64,000 bases of DNA from an uncultured Pseudomonadales bacterium (GTDB taxonomy: Bacteria > Pseudomonadota > Gammaproteobacteria > Pseudomonadales > Pseudohongiellaceae). Every line of letters begins with the position of its first letter. The stretch's first letter is position 1. Of this stretch, positions 27,801 to 36,555 are shown one piece after another. The translations under genes were made by a program, and so were the position numbers. Where the stretch lies: positions 62,001-126,000 of the forward strand of contig CALSTS010000006.1 in NCBI GenBank assembly GCA_943789335.1. Direction: 5' to 3'. The notes under the pieces are model-generated. The model was given only the letters and a program-made list of their open reading frames with translations. It was not told where the DNA came from and ran no database searches.

Positions 27801-28546
27801 CTGATGCCAAGGCAATGTTGCAGGAACTGGTTAGTGGCAAATTAATTACCCCAAAAGCGGTTATAGGGTTCTGGCCGGCCAACAGCATTGGTGATGATAT
27901 CGAGGTGTATACAGACGATAAGCGCAAAGCTGTACTCACGACTTTGCATACTCTTCGCCAGCAAGCCGAACAACGACGTGAAGGCAAGCCTAACTATGCT
28001 CTGTCTGATTTTATAGCGCCAAAAGATAAGGCTAAGCCAGATTGGATTGGCGGCTTTGCCGTCACTGCCGGACATGAAGTTGAGGTCATGGTTGAACAAT
28101 ACAAACAGGATAATGATGACTACAGAGCCATTATGCTGTTAGCACTAGCAGATCGATTTGCTGAAGCTTATGCTGAATGCATGCATGAAAAAGTGCGTAA
28201 AGAATACTGGGGATATGCTAGCGATGAGGCGTTATCTAATGCTGATTTAATCAGTGAGAAATATCGTGGAATTCGACCGGCGCCTGGTTATCCAGCGTGT
28301 CCTGACCATACTGAAAAAGACACCTTGTTCTCTTTGTTAGATGCTACTCAACAGACAGGTATTAGCCTTACCGAAAGTTTCGCCATGTTACCCGCTGCTT
28401 CTGTCAGCGGCATATATTATTCTCACCCAGACAGTCGGTATTTTGCGGTTGGGAAAATTGCAGAAGATCAAGTGATTGACTATGCTGAACGCAAAGGCTG
28501 GTCTATTGATGAAGCCAAGCGCTGGTTGAGTCCCATTTTGCAGTAA
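24881..28546 (+). CDS. metH: Cobalamin-dependent methionine synthase
   Basis: A 1221-residue MetH with all four modules in order. Homocysteine domain: [10 protein letters not shown] at the start, zinc ligands in [10 protein letters not shown] and [12 protein letters not shown]. Methyl-THF domain from about residue 350 ([22 protein letters not shown]). Cobalamin domain from about 650, with [14 protein letters not shown] giving the DxHxxG cobalt ligand His and [14 protein letters not shown]. Reactivation (AdoMet) domain at the C-terminus, [18 protein letters not shown]. It transfers the methyl group of 5-methyl-THF to homocysteine, so this organism needs cobalamin, made or imported elsewhere. 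A metE gene is not in the window. Confidence 0.98.
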   Translation: MSHKELFAETLKQKILFLDGAMGTMIQGHSLQENDFRGERFKDHASELRGNNDLLSITKPELIKQIHTEYLEAGADILKTNTFNSTGIAQADYNLSELAYELNVAGATLAREAITAYKQMNDRPIWIAGILGPTNRTASISPNVEDAGFRAVTFDDLFDDYSQSIKGLYDGGADIMLIETIFDTLNAKAAIAAVKNFEIEHNVKLPVMISGTITDQSGRTLSGQVVEAFYNSVQHAEPVSIGLNCALGAEQLREYVDDLSRVSEVNVSCHPNAGLPNEFGAYDESPEHMAAIISEFAESGLVNIVGGCCGTTPEHIRAIRESVENKPPRTLIEPKPLCRLSGLEAVTLSKESNFINVGERTNVTGSKRFETLILNEDYDTAISVALEQVEGGAQIIDVNMDEGMLDSAAAMTRFLNLIAAEPDIARVPVMVDSSKWSVIETGLKCIQGKGIVNSISLKEGEEQFLEQARLVKRYGAAVVVMAFDETGQADTYERKIQICERAYKLLTEVAGIPPQDIIFDPNVFAVATGIAEHAEYGKAFIDATAWIKQNLPHAKVSGGVSNLSFSFRGNNALREAMHSVFLYHAIKVGMDMAIINAGKLPVYEDIDEGLRTAIEDVIFNRREDAGERLLEIATTIVSRVKDEKEVLAWREEAVEKRLAHSLVHGIDQFIVEDTQEAYELLGSAIKVIEGPLMDGMNTVGDLFGSGKMFLPQVVKSARVMKKSVAHLEPYILDAGGEQQKNAGVIVLATAKGDVHDIGKNIVGVVLSCNGYKVVDLGVMVPSSKILQAVKDENADIVGISGLITPSLDEMVHVASELEREGFNLPLLIGGATTSRVHTAVKIEEKYSGATIYVPDASRSVGVASKLLGEATENYTASIRAEYEEVRIQRLKKNTVKNILTLEQARANKPKIDWSVFVGTEPTFTGIKVFEEFDLQTLIDRFDWSPFFRSWDLAGKFPKILDDAVVGESATELYADAKAMLQELVSGKLITPKAVIGFWPANSIGDDIEVYTDDKRKAVLTTLHTLRQQAEQRREGKPNYALSDFIAPKDKAKPDWIGGFAVTAGHEVEVMVEQYKQDNDDYRAIMLLALADRFAEAYAECMHEKVRKEYWGYASDEALSNADLISEKYRGIRPAPGYPACPDHTEKDTLFSLLDATQQTGISLTESFAMLPAASVSGIYYSHPDSRYFAVGKIAEDQVIDYAERKGWSIDEAKRWLSPILQ

Positions 28547-28625
28547 TAGGCTGTATTGTAGACCTTAGTTGTGATTGTTAGATTGACCTGAGGCTGCGCC
28601 ATGAAAGTACTGCATGAGGATTAAT

Positions 28626-29495
28626 ATGCCAATTAAAACAGGAAAAGCTCTAACCTTCTTTTTATTATTTGCCATTACCAGTCAAGCATTGGCTCAAAGC
28701 TCAGTCTGGCTGGCAACGAAAGGCAATAATAAAGTTTATCTGGGTGGCACTATCCATATGCTACGTTCTAGCGATTACCCTTTACCTTCCGAATACGAAA
28801 CAGCCTATAACGCAGCAGATAATCTGTACTTTGAAATTGATATTGATCAGATGAATGACCCTGCAGGCCAGTTGGGCATGTTGCAAAGATTAATGTATAC
28901 AGACGGCAGAACATTGCAAAGTGTTTTAAATGCTGAAGCTTATCAATCACTAACAGATTATGTCGCAAAGTTTAGTATGCCAATGGTCATGTTACAGAAC
29001 ATGAAGCCAGGTATGTTGATGAGTACTCTGGAATTACTGGAGTTTCAAATTAGAGGATTCACGCCAGATGGCGTTGATGTGCATTTTCATCAGCGCGCCA
29101 AAACAGATGGCAAAACAATCTATGCTTTCGAAAGTGTAGAGGAACAAATCGGCTTTATAGAGACAATGGGAGAAGGCGAAGAAAGCGAATACATAATGCT
29201 TTCCCTAAGAGACCTGGAAAAGATAGATAGTGATATTGAAAGTATGATTTCTATATGGCGCAATGGTGAGTCTGATGATTTAGTCGATCTTTTTGTGGAA
29301 GATATGGAAGTGAATACACCAGGGGTGTACCAGTCTCTCTTGTTTGACAGGAATCATAAATGGATGCCAACAGTAGAAGCTATGTTTGATGATGCTGATA
29401 CTGAATTAGTATTAGTAGGTGTAGCACATTTGGTGGGTGATGACGGATTGGTACAACTTTTACGCGCAAGAGGTTATCAAGTAGAACAACTTTAA
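28626..29495 (+). CDS. TraB/GumN family protein (Tiki-like fold)
   Basis: A 289-residue exported protein (signal MPIKTGKALTFFLLFAITSQ, cleavage near LAQ-SS). It carries the two conserved family sites: YLGGTIHMLRSSDYPLP at the N-terminus and VLVGVAHLVGDDGLVQLLRARGY at the C-terminus; the histidines of these are the putative metal ligands shared with Tiki proteases. Bacterial members are of unknown function, some annotated as pheromone-shutdown proteins. ATG 28626 is preferred to 28614 because AGGA sits just before it. It follows metH by about 80 bases, but nothing ties it to methionine metabolism. Confidence 0.85.
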   Translation: MPIKTGKALTFFLLFAITSQALAQSSVWLATKGNNKVYLGGTIHMLRSSDYPLPSEYETAYNAADNLYFEIDIDQMNDPAGQLGMLQRLMYTDGRTLQSVLNAEAYQSLTDYVAKFSMPMVMLQNMKPGMLMSTLELLEFQIRGFTPDGVDVHFHQRAKTDGKTIYAFESVEEQIGFIETMGEGEESEYIMLSLRDLEKIDSDIESMISIWRNGESDDLVDLFVEDMEVNTPGVYQSLLFDRNHKWMPTVEAMFDDADTELVLVGVAHLVGDDGLVQLLRARGYQVEQL

Positions 29496-29618
29496 AATAG
29501 GCTTGTCATCTGGTTATGCAGCCTTTGCGTATTGGGAAAAAGTTGTGGCAATATGACCGATGCATTTGTTGGTTTTTTCATAGGGAATTTTTATCATGTC
29601 AAAACCAACTTTTTAACT

Positions 29619-29673
29619 TATGCAACAACTATGTAGCAACTATGTAGCAACTATGCAGCAACTATGAAGTAGC
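29619..29673 (+). repeat. Five tandem 11-bp repeats upstream of the hypothetical gene 29686-30114
   Basis: Units of the form TATGNARCAAC begin at 29619, 29630, 29641, 29652 and (degenerate) 29663. Two central copies are identical. The 11-base period is about one helical turn, and the array ends 13 bases before the start codon, at the ribosome site GAGGAA. It could be an operator array or a slippage-prone spacer; no function is proven. Confidence 0.8.
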
Positions 29674-29685
29674 GAGGAAATATAA

Positions 29686-30114
29686 ATGACTGTTCTGGTC
29701 GAAGGTGTATCAGTAATCATAAAGTTAGAAGCAATTAATAGAGTTATTCCTGATGGCTGGGAAGGCTTTCGGCAATATATGCCGAATTTCACCCTTTGCA
29801 AAGATGACAAGCTTGCACGCTTTAGTTTTTTGGATAAGGATGGGGCAATGGAATTCAAAAATAAGTTGGAATCTTTAAATCTCGTTTATCAGGGGAGTGA
29901 GGGTGCAGAAGATTTTGCGCTAGTCGATCAAATGTACGGGGTCACAACCAAGTGTAATTGGCTCGAATGCGGACACTTAGATATTCATAACGATCCGAAG
30001 AAGAAGGTTGCGGCTTGTCGACTTGCCGGAACCAGAGATGACACCATTGTAACGCCTGAAGGCTGGAAGTATGAAAATTCACTAACAGCTGAATATGGCC
30101 TGACTCCTTCTTAA
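29686..30114 (+). CDS. Hypothetical protein with Cys/His-rich centre
   Basis: A 142-residue soluble protein that I do not recognise. It starts MTVLVEGVSVIIKLEAINRV, has no signal peptide or membrane helix, and contains CNWLECGHLDIHNDPKKKVAACRLAG in the middle, with three Cys and two His that might bind a metal. The first part (VIPDGWEGFRQYMPNFTLCKDDKLARFSFLD) looks like an alpha/beta domain. GAGGAA precedes ATG 29686. The upstream tandem repeats and lone position suggest a separately regulated accessory gene. Confidence 0.7.
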   Translation: MTVLVEGVSVIIKLEAINRVIPDGWEGFRQYMPNFTLCKDDKLARFSFLDKDGAMEFKNKLESLNLVYQGSEGAEDFALVDQMYGVTTKCNWLECGHLDIHNDPKKKVAACRLAGTRDDTIVTPEGWKYENSLTAEYGLTPS

Positions 30115-30275
30115 TAAGCCTAATTCTAGGGTTTAACTAATTTCTTTTGAATTTGCCTCCACTTTGGTTCGTTAGCAGGCATTTATGTTGAATATTTATT
30201 TGCTTAATCCCAAAGAGAAACAAAGCTTACAAAAGCATTGAAGTTCTCTTCATCAACGACTCACGCTTTATTAGA

Positions 30276-32285
30276 TCAGAATCTAGTATCAAAACTAAAA
30301 AATCCAACAACGACCGAAAACCATATGATAATCAATATACTGGCCACGAGCGCAATAGAACTAACTTTTTGGAACCACGTGGTTCTATCAGCTAATACCC
30401 TGCGCGCCGCAACTATGGAAATAAAAACAGCGATGATCGGTAAAATGGAAAAGAAATAGAGCATCATCATTAAACCTTCGCTACGAGATGCTTCCAAATT
30501 AAAAACTGAGCTACCCATCCAAGTCATAAATATACCCCAACTGAACAAATACAATAAAGTCAGTAAGGCTGCGATTGGCGCAAGCCTATAAACCATTTTC
30601 CTCGTGCCCTGGTAAGGGAATGGGACATTAAAGCGCCAACGGGCAAAGGCACAAACCGGCCATGCAAGAAAGGATAGAAAAATAACAACAAGTGCACCTA
30701 ATATAGATGGATTGAGCCATACGGAAGACCTGTACCATGGCACAGGCGTGAAGGTAAAAAGCGCTGGATCGGTCGCCAATGCGGTAACAACACCATCCTT
30801 AACCCGCGCAGCAAAACGCCTACCTGACTTGGACTGCCAGATCCACGGAGCGACTTCAAACATCGGATCACCAGTTCCAGACAATACAGGTATCCTTGGT
30901 GATAATAGTGCGCCTTCTTCGGTTGTCGACATTCGGAGTTGCGAGACATATCGTAAAAATGCAGTAGCATTTCCTTCTGAAGCACGGGACGATTCATATA
31001 CGCCTGCTGCTGTAGCACTATGTTCTATTGAGGTTGGCAAAACCTCGTTGACGTCAGACTCATACGGAAAATAACGATCGGTAAACTCATTAAGCATTGA
31101 ACTACGAAGTGTTGCAGACGCCGGACCGCCGGCACTATTTACAGATATATATAGCCCAACTCCATGATCTATTAATAAGGACAAGTTTGAATGAAACCAC
31201 ATCGTGTCTCCACCGTGTGACACAATATTCAGCCCATTGCGGTCTTCACGATAAAAACCAAGCGCAGTTCCGTTAATCGGAGGAAACTGATTATCCAGTG
31301 TTGTAAACATTTGATGGGCGGTTTCAGGCAGCATAAGGCCTGCACCATCGTTTAAATATGCAATCATAAACTTTGCCATATCATCACCAGTAGAGGACAA
31401 GGCACCAGCCGGCATAGGAACAATCACTTCAAAAGATTGTGCGATACCGTCTGAAGCCGTTTGGTAACCTTTGGACATGTTGGCAGCCAATACCTCAGGC
31501 AGTGGCTGGCGAAAACTGGAACGACTCATCCCCAGTGGTTCAAAAATATGGGTTTCTACATAGGTTGTAAAAGGTTCACCGGAAACCCTTTCAACAATGT
31601 ATCCTGCTAAGGAGGTCGCATAATTGGAATAAGCTGGTATTTCACCGGGATTATAGATCTGATTGGGAATGTGTGTAACAAGATACTCTCTTAAATCTGT
31701 ATCTACGTAGAATTCGTTTTCTATAAACAAGTCCTTCAAGACCTCCTGAAAGCCAGGCGTGTGGGTCATCAGATGTCGTAACGTTACAATACCTCGGCTG
31801 GTTGGTAACTCAAAGTCAAGATAGGTATTAACGTCAACGTCCAGGTCAATTCTCCCTTGTTCCAGCAATTGCATGACCGAGGTCCAGACAAACAATTTTG
31901 AAATGGATCCAGGTCGAAACAATGTTTCTGCTGGATTTACAATTTCATCTGTAGCTAAGTTAGAGTAGCCGTATCCGCGATTGGCCAACACCTCCCCGTC
32001 TTTAACCACGGTAACCATAGCGCCAGCAATATCAGCTGCTTCCAGAGCAAAAGGCATAAAGCCGTCAAGCCAAGACGATACATCGCTCGCTGTTAAAGAC
32101 GAGGTTTCTGTGGCGCCGAAACCTTGCACTTCGGCTATAAGAGAATCATTTTCTTGAGCATGACTTGCTATTGTGAAAATAAATAAGGGCAACGCAGTAA
32201 TAAATAATTTTCCACAGGCCACTAAGGCATTAACAGCAGCAACTCTGAAAATTCTGTAGTGTTTTAATTCGTTAAAGAAGAACAT
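30276..32285 (-). CDS. Membrane-anchored serine hydrolase, class C beta-lactamase-related
   Basis: A 669-residue protein: N-terminal signal (residues about 25-43, cleavage SHAQ), a beta-lactamase/transpeptidase-like domain (about 70-420) with Ser127-x-x-Lys130 in FRPGSISKLF and Tyr219-x-Asn221 in AYSNYA, and the third-box region SHGGDTMWFH. The C-terminal third holds about five membrane helices (for example WLNPSILGALVVIFLSFLAW and TLLYLFSWGIFMTWMG). Such proteins act as esterases or D-amino-peptidases on unknown substrates. It is a single gene, convergent with the hypothetical gene 29686-30114. Confidence 0.88.
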   Translation of the reverse strand: MFFFNELKHYRIFRVAAVNALVACGKLFITALPLFIFTIASHAQENDSLIAEVQGFGATETSSLTASDVSSWLDGFMPFALEAADIAGAMVTVVKDGEVLANRGYGYSNLATDEIVNPAETLFRPGSISKLFVWTSVMQLLEQGRIDLDVDVNTYLDFELPTSRGIVTLRHLMTHTPGFQEVLKDLFIENEFYVDTDLREYLVTHIPNQIYNPGEIPAYSNYATSLAGYIVERVSGEPFTTYVETHIFEPLGMSRSSFRQPLPEVLAANMSKGYQTASDGIAQSFEVIVPMPAGALSSTGDDMAKFMIAYLNDGAGLMLPETAHQMFTTLDNQFPPINGTALGFYREDRNGLNIVSHGGDTMWFHSNLSLLIDHGVGLYISVNSAGGPASATLRSSMLNEFTDRYFPYESDVNEVLPTSIEHSATAAGVYESSRASEGNATAFLRYVSQLRMSTTEEGALLSPRIPVLSGTGDPMFEVAPWIWQSKSGRRFAARVKDGVVTALATDPALFTFTPVPWYRSSVWLNPSILGALVVIFLSFLAWPVCAFARWRFNVPFPYQGTRKMVYRLAPIAALLTLLYLFSWGIFMTWMGSSVFNLEASRSEGLMMMLYFFSILPIIAVFISIVAARRVLADRTTWFQKVSSIALVASILIIIWFSVVVGFFSFDTRF

Positions 32286-32441
32286 ATATACCCCTGTATT
32301 TCGTATTATGAGGAGAGTTTAAGCTAGAATTCTTAAAAACGTTAAGGTCTGCTTTAGATAAAAAGCAGGCGTTAACGAAATTACTTATATCTTTATTGCT
32401 TATAAAAGCATTCCCATAGGCTTAGCTCCTGATTTTTTTGA

Positions 32442-33116
32442 TTATTCACAGTCTTGGAAGTCCGAGTCCCAGCAGCGGCTTACTAATTCTCGGGCTATAG
32501 ATAATTGCCCAATGCTCAATTGCCCTTCGATATCATCTCTAGCAGAAACGGACTCAGTGTCACCTTGCATGACTGCCATGGAAAACCAAACATAAGCTTT
32601 TATTTTATCTTGCAACACTCTAGTCCCAGTCCAATATTCTCGAGCTAAAGCAGATTGTGCATCAGAAGTTCCTTGGCCCGCACCTACGCGGAGCCAACTT
32701 ATTGCTTCGTTATAGTTTTGAGGGAAAAATGGGCCTCGAAAGTATAATTCTGAAAGGTAACGTTGGGCCTCCCAGCTTTCTAGTCCACCTGCCAAATGAA
32801 GCAATCTAAGGCCTTCTGATAAATCTAATGGATGTCCCGCCGAACTATTTATATACCGAACTCCTAACCCGTATAGAGCCTCTGGATGGCCTTGCTCTGC
32901 AGCTAAACTAGCCCAGCTTGTATAGTCTTGTAGATCCTCCGAAAGGCCACTTTCAAGATATGTATTCCAGCTTATCTCTCCTAAGTTAAATTGAGCTTGT
33001 GCATCACCTTGCTCAGCCAACGCTAAATTATTTAGAAATTCCTGAGAAGGCTCATCAGCACCTAACACCAAAGCTGGTGCGAGTAATAAAGAGATGATTA
33101 GTTTTCTATATGCCAT
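32442..33116 (-). CDS. Secreted Sel1-like repeat protein
   Basis: A 224-residue protein with signal peptide (MAYRKLIISLLLAPALVLGA, mature from ADEPSQ) and about four Sel1/TPR-type helical pairs, e.g. ALAEQGDAQAQFNLGEISW, LAAEQGHPEALYGLGVRYI, WLRVGAGQGTSDAQSALAREYW and AYVWFSMAVMQGDTES. Sel1 proteins mediate protein contacts in the periplasm or envelope; the partner is unknown. The C-terminus has two Cys (SRCWDSDFQDCE) that may form a disulfide. It lies behind the hydrolase gene on the same strand but 156 bases apart. Confidence 0.85.
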   Translation of the reverse strand: MAYRKLIISLLLAPALVLGADEPSQEFLNNLALAEQGDAQAQFNLGEISWNTYLESGLSEDLQDYTSWASLAAEQGHPEALYGLGVRYINSSAGHPLDLSEGLRLLHLAGGLESWEAQRYLSELYFRGPFFPQNYNEAISWLRVGAGQGTSDAQSALAREYWTGTRVLQDKIKAYVWFSMAVMQGDTESVSARDDIEGQLSIGQLSIARELVSRCWDSDFQDCE

Positions 33117-33410
33117 TATGAGAATTCTTTTAGATAAACTGTCCTAAAACTATTACTTATGGATATTCTGGTCAAGTTTGGGGTAGTTTCATTAATGTCT
33201 GCTTCTTATCTAAAGCGGGCATCTCTACAAAAACCGGGGAAAAGTTCATTGGGAATGTTACAAACCGGATTTTTGAATTGAGTAAAGTACTGGAGCAATT
33301 TAGATATTAAAAATTATAGAGTTTTTTGATTGATGGGGTTAACTTGGTAATGCCAATGAACAGTAATTATAGTGATGGTCAGATATCACCCTAAAATAGT
33401 GAGAAGATCG

Positions 33411-35006
33411 ATGTCAGAAAAATATTGGAGTCAACGTTACCCTTCTATAAGACGCCCTGTGATGGCAAGAAATGTTGTTGCTACGTCACAACCTCTTGCT
33501 GCGCAAGCAGGTCTGGAAATGCTGAGAAAAGGGGGGAATGCGATGGATGCTGTTCTAGCAACAGCCATTACTTTGACTGTTGTAGAACCGACGTCCAATG
33601 GAATAGGCAGTGACGCCTTTGCCTTATTTAATAAGGGTGATCAAATCCTTGGATTGAATGCTTCAGGTCGTAGCCCTAAAGCCTGGAATCCGGAGTATTT
33701 TTCCAAATATGAAGAAATGCCATTTCGTGGGTGGGACACGGTGACTGTCCCCGGGTGTGTCTCAGCCTGGGTCGAGTGTTCCAAATTCGGGAATCTTCCA
33801 TTTAAAGACCTCTTTGAGCCGGCAATACATTATGCCAAAGCAGGCTTTCATGTTTCTCCAGTGACTGCCAATGCCTGGAAGTTGGCGGTAGAAATTTTTC
33901 AAGACAGGGAAGATTTCATGTCTACTTTTTCAATAAATGGTCGTGCTCCGCTAGCCGGTGAACTTTTTAAAAGCCCAGGACATGCAACCTCACTAGAATT
34001 GATTGCAGAAACAAAGGGAGAAGCTTTTTATCGTGGAGAGCTCGCAGAAAAAATAGTTGCTCATGCGAAAGATCAAGGAGGCTTGCTACGCTTAGAGGAT
34101 TTATCGGAGCACCAGGCCAATTTGGTTGATCCCATTTCTATCGACATAGATAACCTCGACCTCTATGAAATTCCTCCAAACGGTCAGGGCTTAGCTGCGT
34201 TAATAGCACTTGGTATATGTCGTGAATTCAAGCTCGGTGACATGGACCCTGAATCTACAGATGCTGTCCACATACAACTGGAAGCAATGAAATTGGCTTT
34301 TGCTGATGTTCATTCCCATGTCAGTGATCCAAAATTTTTAGAAATTCCTCCTGAACAATTTCTTGATCGAGCTTATTTGAAGCGAAGAGCAGGAGAAATT
34401 GATATGAAAAAAGCTGGTGCTCCTGAAACTGGAATTCCACTTAAAGGTGGAACTGTTTATCTGTGCAGCGGAGATGCCGAGGGCATGATGGTTTCTTTCA
34501 TTCAATCTAACTATGCTGGGTTTGGTTCTGGCGTTGTCGTGCCTGGCACTGGAATCAGTTTGCAAAACCGCGGAGCTAATTTTGTGTTGACTGAAGGTCA
34601 TCCAAACCAGGTTGCTGGAAATAAAAGACCTTTCCATACGATCATCCCTGGAATGATTTGTCAGAATGGCAAACCTAAATCTGCCTTTGGCGTGATGGGT
34701 GGGCACATGCAGGCACAGGGACATTTACAAATGCTCCTGCGTCTCCACTTTTGGGGGCAAAATCCACAGACTGCTCTTGATGCTCCTCGCTGGATGGTTG
34801 GTGGGGAAAGCAACCTAAAACCTCAAGTGAATCTCGAAGAAGGATTTGCTGCATCAGTGATAGAAGAGTTAAGCAATCGTGGACACCAGATTCTTGTTCA
34901 TCCCGTTAGTGCTAGCTTTGGAGGCGGTCAATTTGTCTGGAAGATGGAAGATGGGTATTTAGCTGCCAGTGATCCGAGAAAAGATGGGCAGGCAGTCGGC
35001 TTATAA
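33411..35006 (+). CDS. Gamma-glutamyltransferase-family protein (YwrD-like)
   Basis: A 531-residue Ntn-hydrolase precursor. N-terminal pattern: PVMARNVVATSQPLAAQAGLEMLRKGGNAMDAVLATA and EPTSNGIGSDAFAL; processing site with the nucleophile Thr in LKGGTVYLCSGDAEGMMVSF; then GVVVPGTGISLQNRGANF and RPFHTIIPGM. Self-cleavage before the Thr would give two subunits. The motif TVYLC differs from the TTH of glutathione-degrading GGT and matches the YwrD-like branch; no signal peptide is seen, so it is cytoplasmic. ATG 33411 is chosen over 33372, because MSEKYW opens a typical family start. Confidence 0.9.
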   Translation: MSEKYWSQRYPSIRRPVMARNVVATSQPLAAQAGLEMLRKGGNAMDAVLATAITLTVVEPTSNGIGSDAFALFNKGDQILGLNASGRSPKAWNPEYFSKYEEMPFRGWDTVTVPGCVSAWVECSKFGNLPFKDLFEPAIHYAKAGFHVSPVTANAWKLAVEIFQDREDFMSTFSINGRAPLAGELFKSPGHATSLELIAETKGEAFYRGELAEKIVAHAKDQGGLLRLEDLSEHQANLVDPISIDIDNLDLYEIPPNGQGLAALIALGICREFKLGDMDPESTDAVHIQLEAMKLAFADVHSHVSDPKFLEIPPEQFLDRAYLKRRAGEIDMKKAGAPETGIPLKGGTVYLCSGDAEGMMVSFIQSNYAGFGSGVVVPGTGISLQNRGANFVLTEGHPNQVAGNKRPFHTIIPGMICQNGKPKSAFGVMGGHMQAQGHLQMLLRLHFWGQNPQTALDAPRWMVGGESNLKPQVNLEEGFAASVIEELSNRGHQILVHPVSASFGGGQFVWKMEDGYLAASDPRKDGQAVGL

Positions 35007-35054
35007 TCTAAGCGCTTTCCATGCCATATTTTCCATTACTCATTTCTAATCTGT

Positions 35055-35084
35055 AAAAAAAAACCCACTTAATAGTGGGCTTTT
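35055..35084. terminator. Bidirectional terminator between GGT and the sugar dehydrogenase
   Basis: A9-tract, CCCACT stem (35064-35069), loop TAAT, AGTGGG, then CTTTT. The two flanking genes converge on it. Confidence 0.85.
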
Positions 35085-35117
35085 AAATTCTAATCAGCTT
35101 ATCAAATGCTGGTTATT

Positions 35118-36278
35118 TTAGTTGGCAGGTTCAAGTCGATAAATGGCTGTTGGTTCAGCATTACGGCTTTCAACGGCTAGATAGATATAACCATCTGGAC
35201 CTTGGCGGACATCACGAATGCGGCCGAGCCCATAAGCTAAAGTTTCTTCACGAACGACATTTTTATAATCATCATCCAGGATGACATGTGCAAGTTGCTC
35301 ACCACCCAGGCCACCTGCAAAGATATCACCGTGCCAGGCAGGAAATTTATCGCCGGTATAGATCATTAAACCTGAAGTGGCGATTGAAGGAACCCAGAAA
35401 TGTTGAGGCTGCTCCATTTCTATATTAATAATAGTTTCATGAATTGGTGTGCCAGGTCCGTAATTTACCCCGCGACCGATGACAGGCCAGCCGAAGTTGC
35501 TTCCAGCTGTAATAATATTTAGCTCATCGCCACCTTGAGGGCCGTGCTCGGTTTCCCATAAATCACCAGTTTCAGGGTGGAAAGCGAGTCCCTGTGGACT
35601 ACGATGGCCAAAGCTATAAATTTCAGGAAGTACACCGGCTTGCCCAACAAAGGGGTTGTCAGTAGGGACAGAGCCATCGTCATTTAGTCGAACCATGACG
35701 CCATGATGATTGCTGTTATCCTGCGCTGGATGAGCTTCAAGGTCGCCAGATGGAGGTGCCTGACGGTCGCCGAGACTAAGGTATAAATAACCATCATCAT
35801 CAAAGGCTATACGCCCACCAAAGTGGCTGGCTCCGCTAGCATCTGCTGCGAATATTTCTTCTACATTGGTAAGTCGGTCATTAGCAAAGCGACCACGCAG
35901 AACAGCGGTAGTTGAGGTATCTCCTTCAGCCCTGGAATAACTAAGATAGAGCATCTGGTTATTGGCAAAATCCGGATGTGGTACAACATCAAATAAACCG
36001 CCTTGACCTTCATAAAAAACCTCAGGTGTACCCGGTACAGCATCAGGTAATAGGCTTCCATTACGAATGATGCGGAGGCGCCCAGGTTTTTCAGTCACTA
36101 GCATGTCACCGTTTGGCAACCAGGCCATTGACCAGGGTTGAACTAAGTCATTAGAAACCATGTTAATGCGATAACCATAGTTTGACGCGAAATAAACATC
36201 TGATTGAGCGATTGCAGTAAGTGATGCTGAAAGCATCAGGCTCACTCCGGTTAATAGTAAAGATAACTTACGTAGCAT
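35118..36278 (-). CDS. PQQ-dependent sugar dehydrogenase (soluble aldose dehydrogenase-like)
   Basis: A 386-residue periplasmic beta-propeller (signal MLRKLSLLLTGVSLMLSASL, mature from AQSDVYF). Motifs: WSMAWLPNGDMLVTEKPGRLRI, GGLFDVVPHPDFANN, HFGGRIAFDDDGYLYLSLGDR, SFGHRSPQGLAFHP, WETEHGPQGGDELNII and GRIRDVRQGPDGYIYL. These are the calcium/PQQ-site regions of the GDH-B/YliI type, which oxidise aldose sugars. ATG 36278 is chosen because GGAGG stands before it, over 36290. PQQ synthesis genes are not in the window, so the cofactor may be made elsewhere or imported. Confidence 0.92.
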   Translation of the reverse strand: MLRKLSLLLTGVSLMLSASLTAIAQSDVYFASNYGYRINMVSNDLVQPWSMAWLPNGDMLVTEKPGRLRIIRNGSLLPDAVPGTPEVFYEGQGGLFDVVPHPDFANNQMLYLSYSRAEGDTSTTAVLRGRFANDRLTNVEEIFAADASGASHFGGRIAFDDDGYLYLSLGDRQAPPSGDLEAHPAQDNSNHHGVMVRLNDDGSVPTDNPFVGQAGVLPEIYSFGHRSPQGLAFHPETGDLWETEHGPQGGDELNIITAGSNFGWPVIGRGVNYGPGTPIHETIINIEMEQPQHFWVPSIATSGLMIYTGDKFPAWHGDIFAGGLGGEQLAHVILDDDYKNVVREETLAYGLGRIRDVRQGPDGYIYLAVESRNAEPTAIYRLEPAN

Positions 36279-36555
36279 AACTACCTCCATGCTGGTTTAT
36301 ATGTTTGTTTTTAAAGATAAAATGTTCAGCTGACAATCAATGATAAATTCATCTGAATAACATTGACCGAAAAGTATAAGAGCTTATATTACGCGTTACC
36401 ACCTTATTTTGTAATTTCCGAGAGCGCTCAGGCAGATTAGGGTGTGTGAAATTTTCAAGCAGTTTATTTTAAAGTGAGCATTTTCATTCCACTAAGAGAA
36501 ATATTCGCTACAATGGCATCCCCTTTTTTAGCAGTTCAAGGCAGTTTCAGTTTAG

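Noticed and set aside
30712..31074. A 120-codon plus-strand frame inside the class C hydrolase gene
   Set aside because: It is antisense to a well-supported coding region and has no family features.
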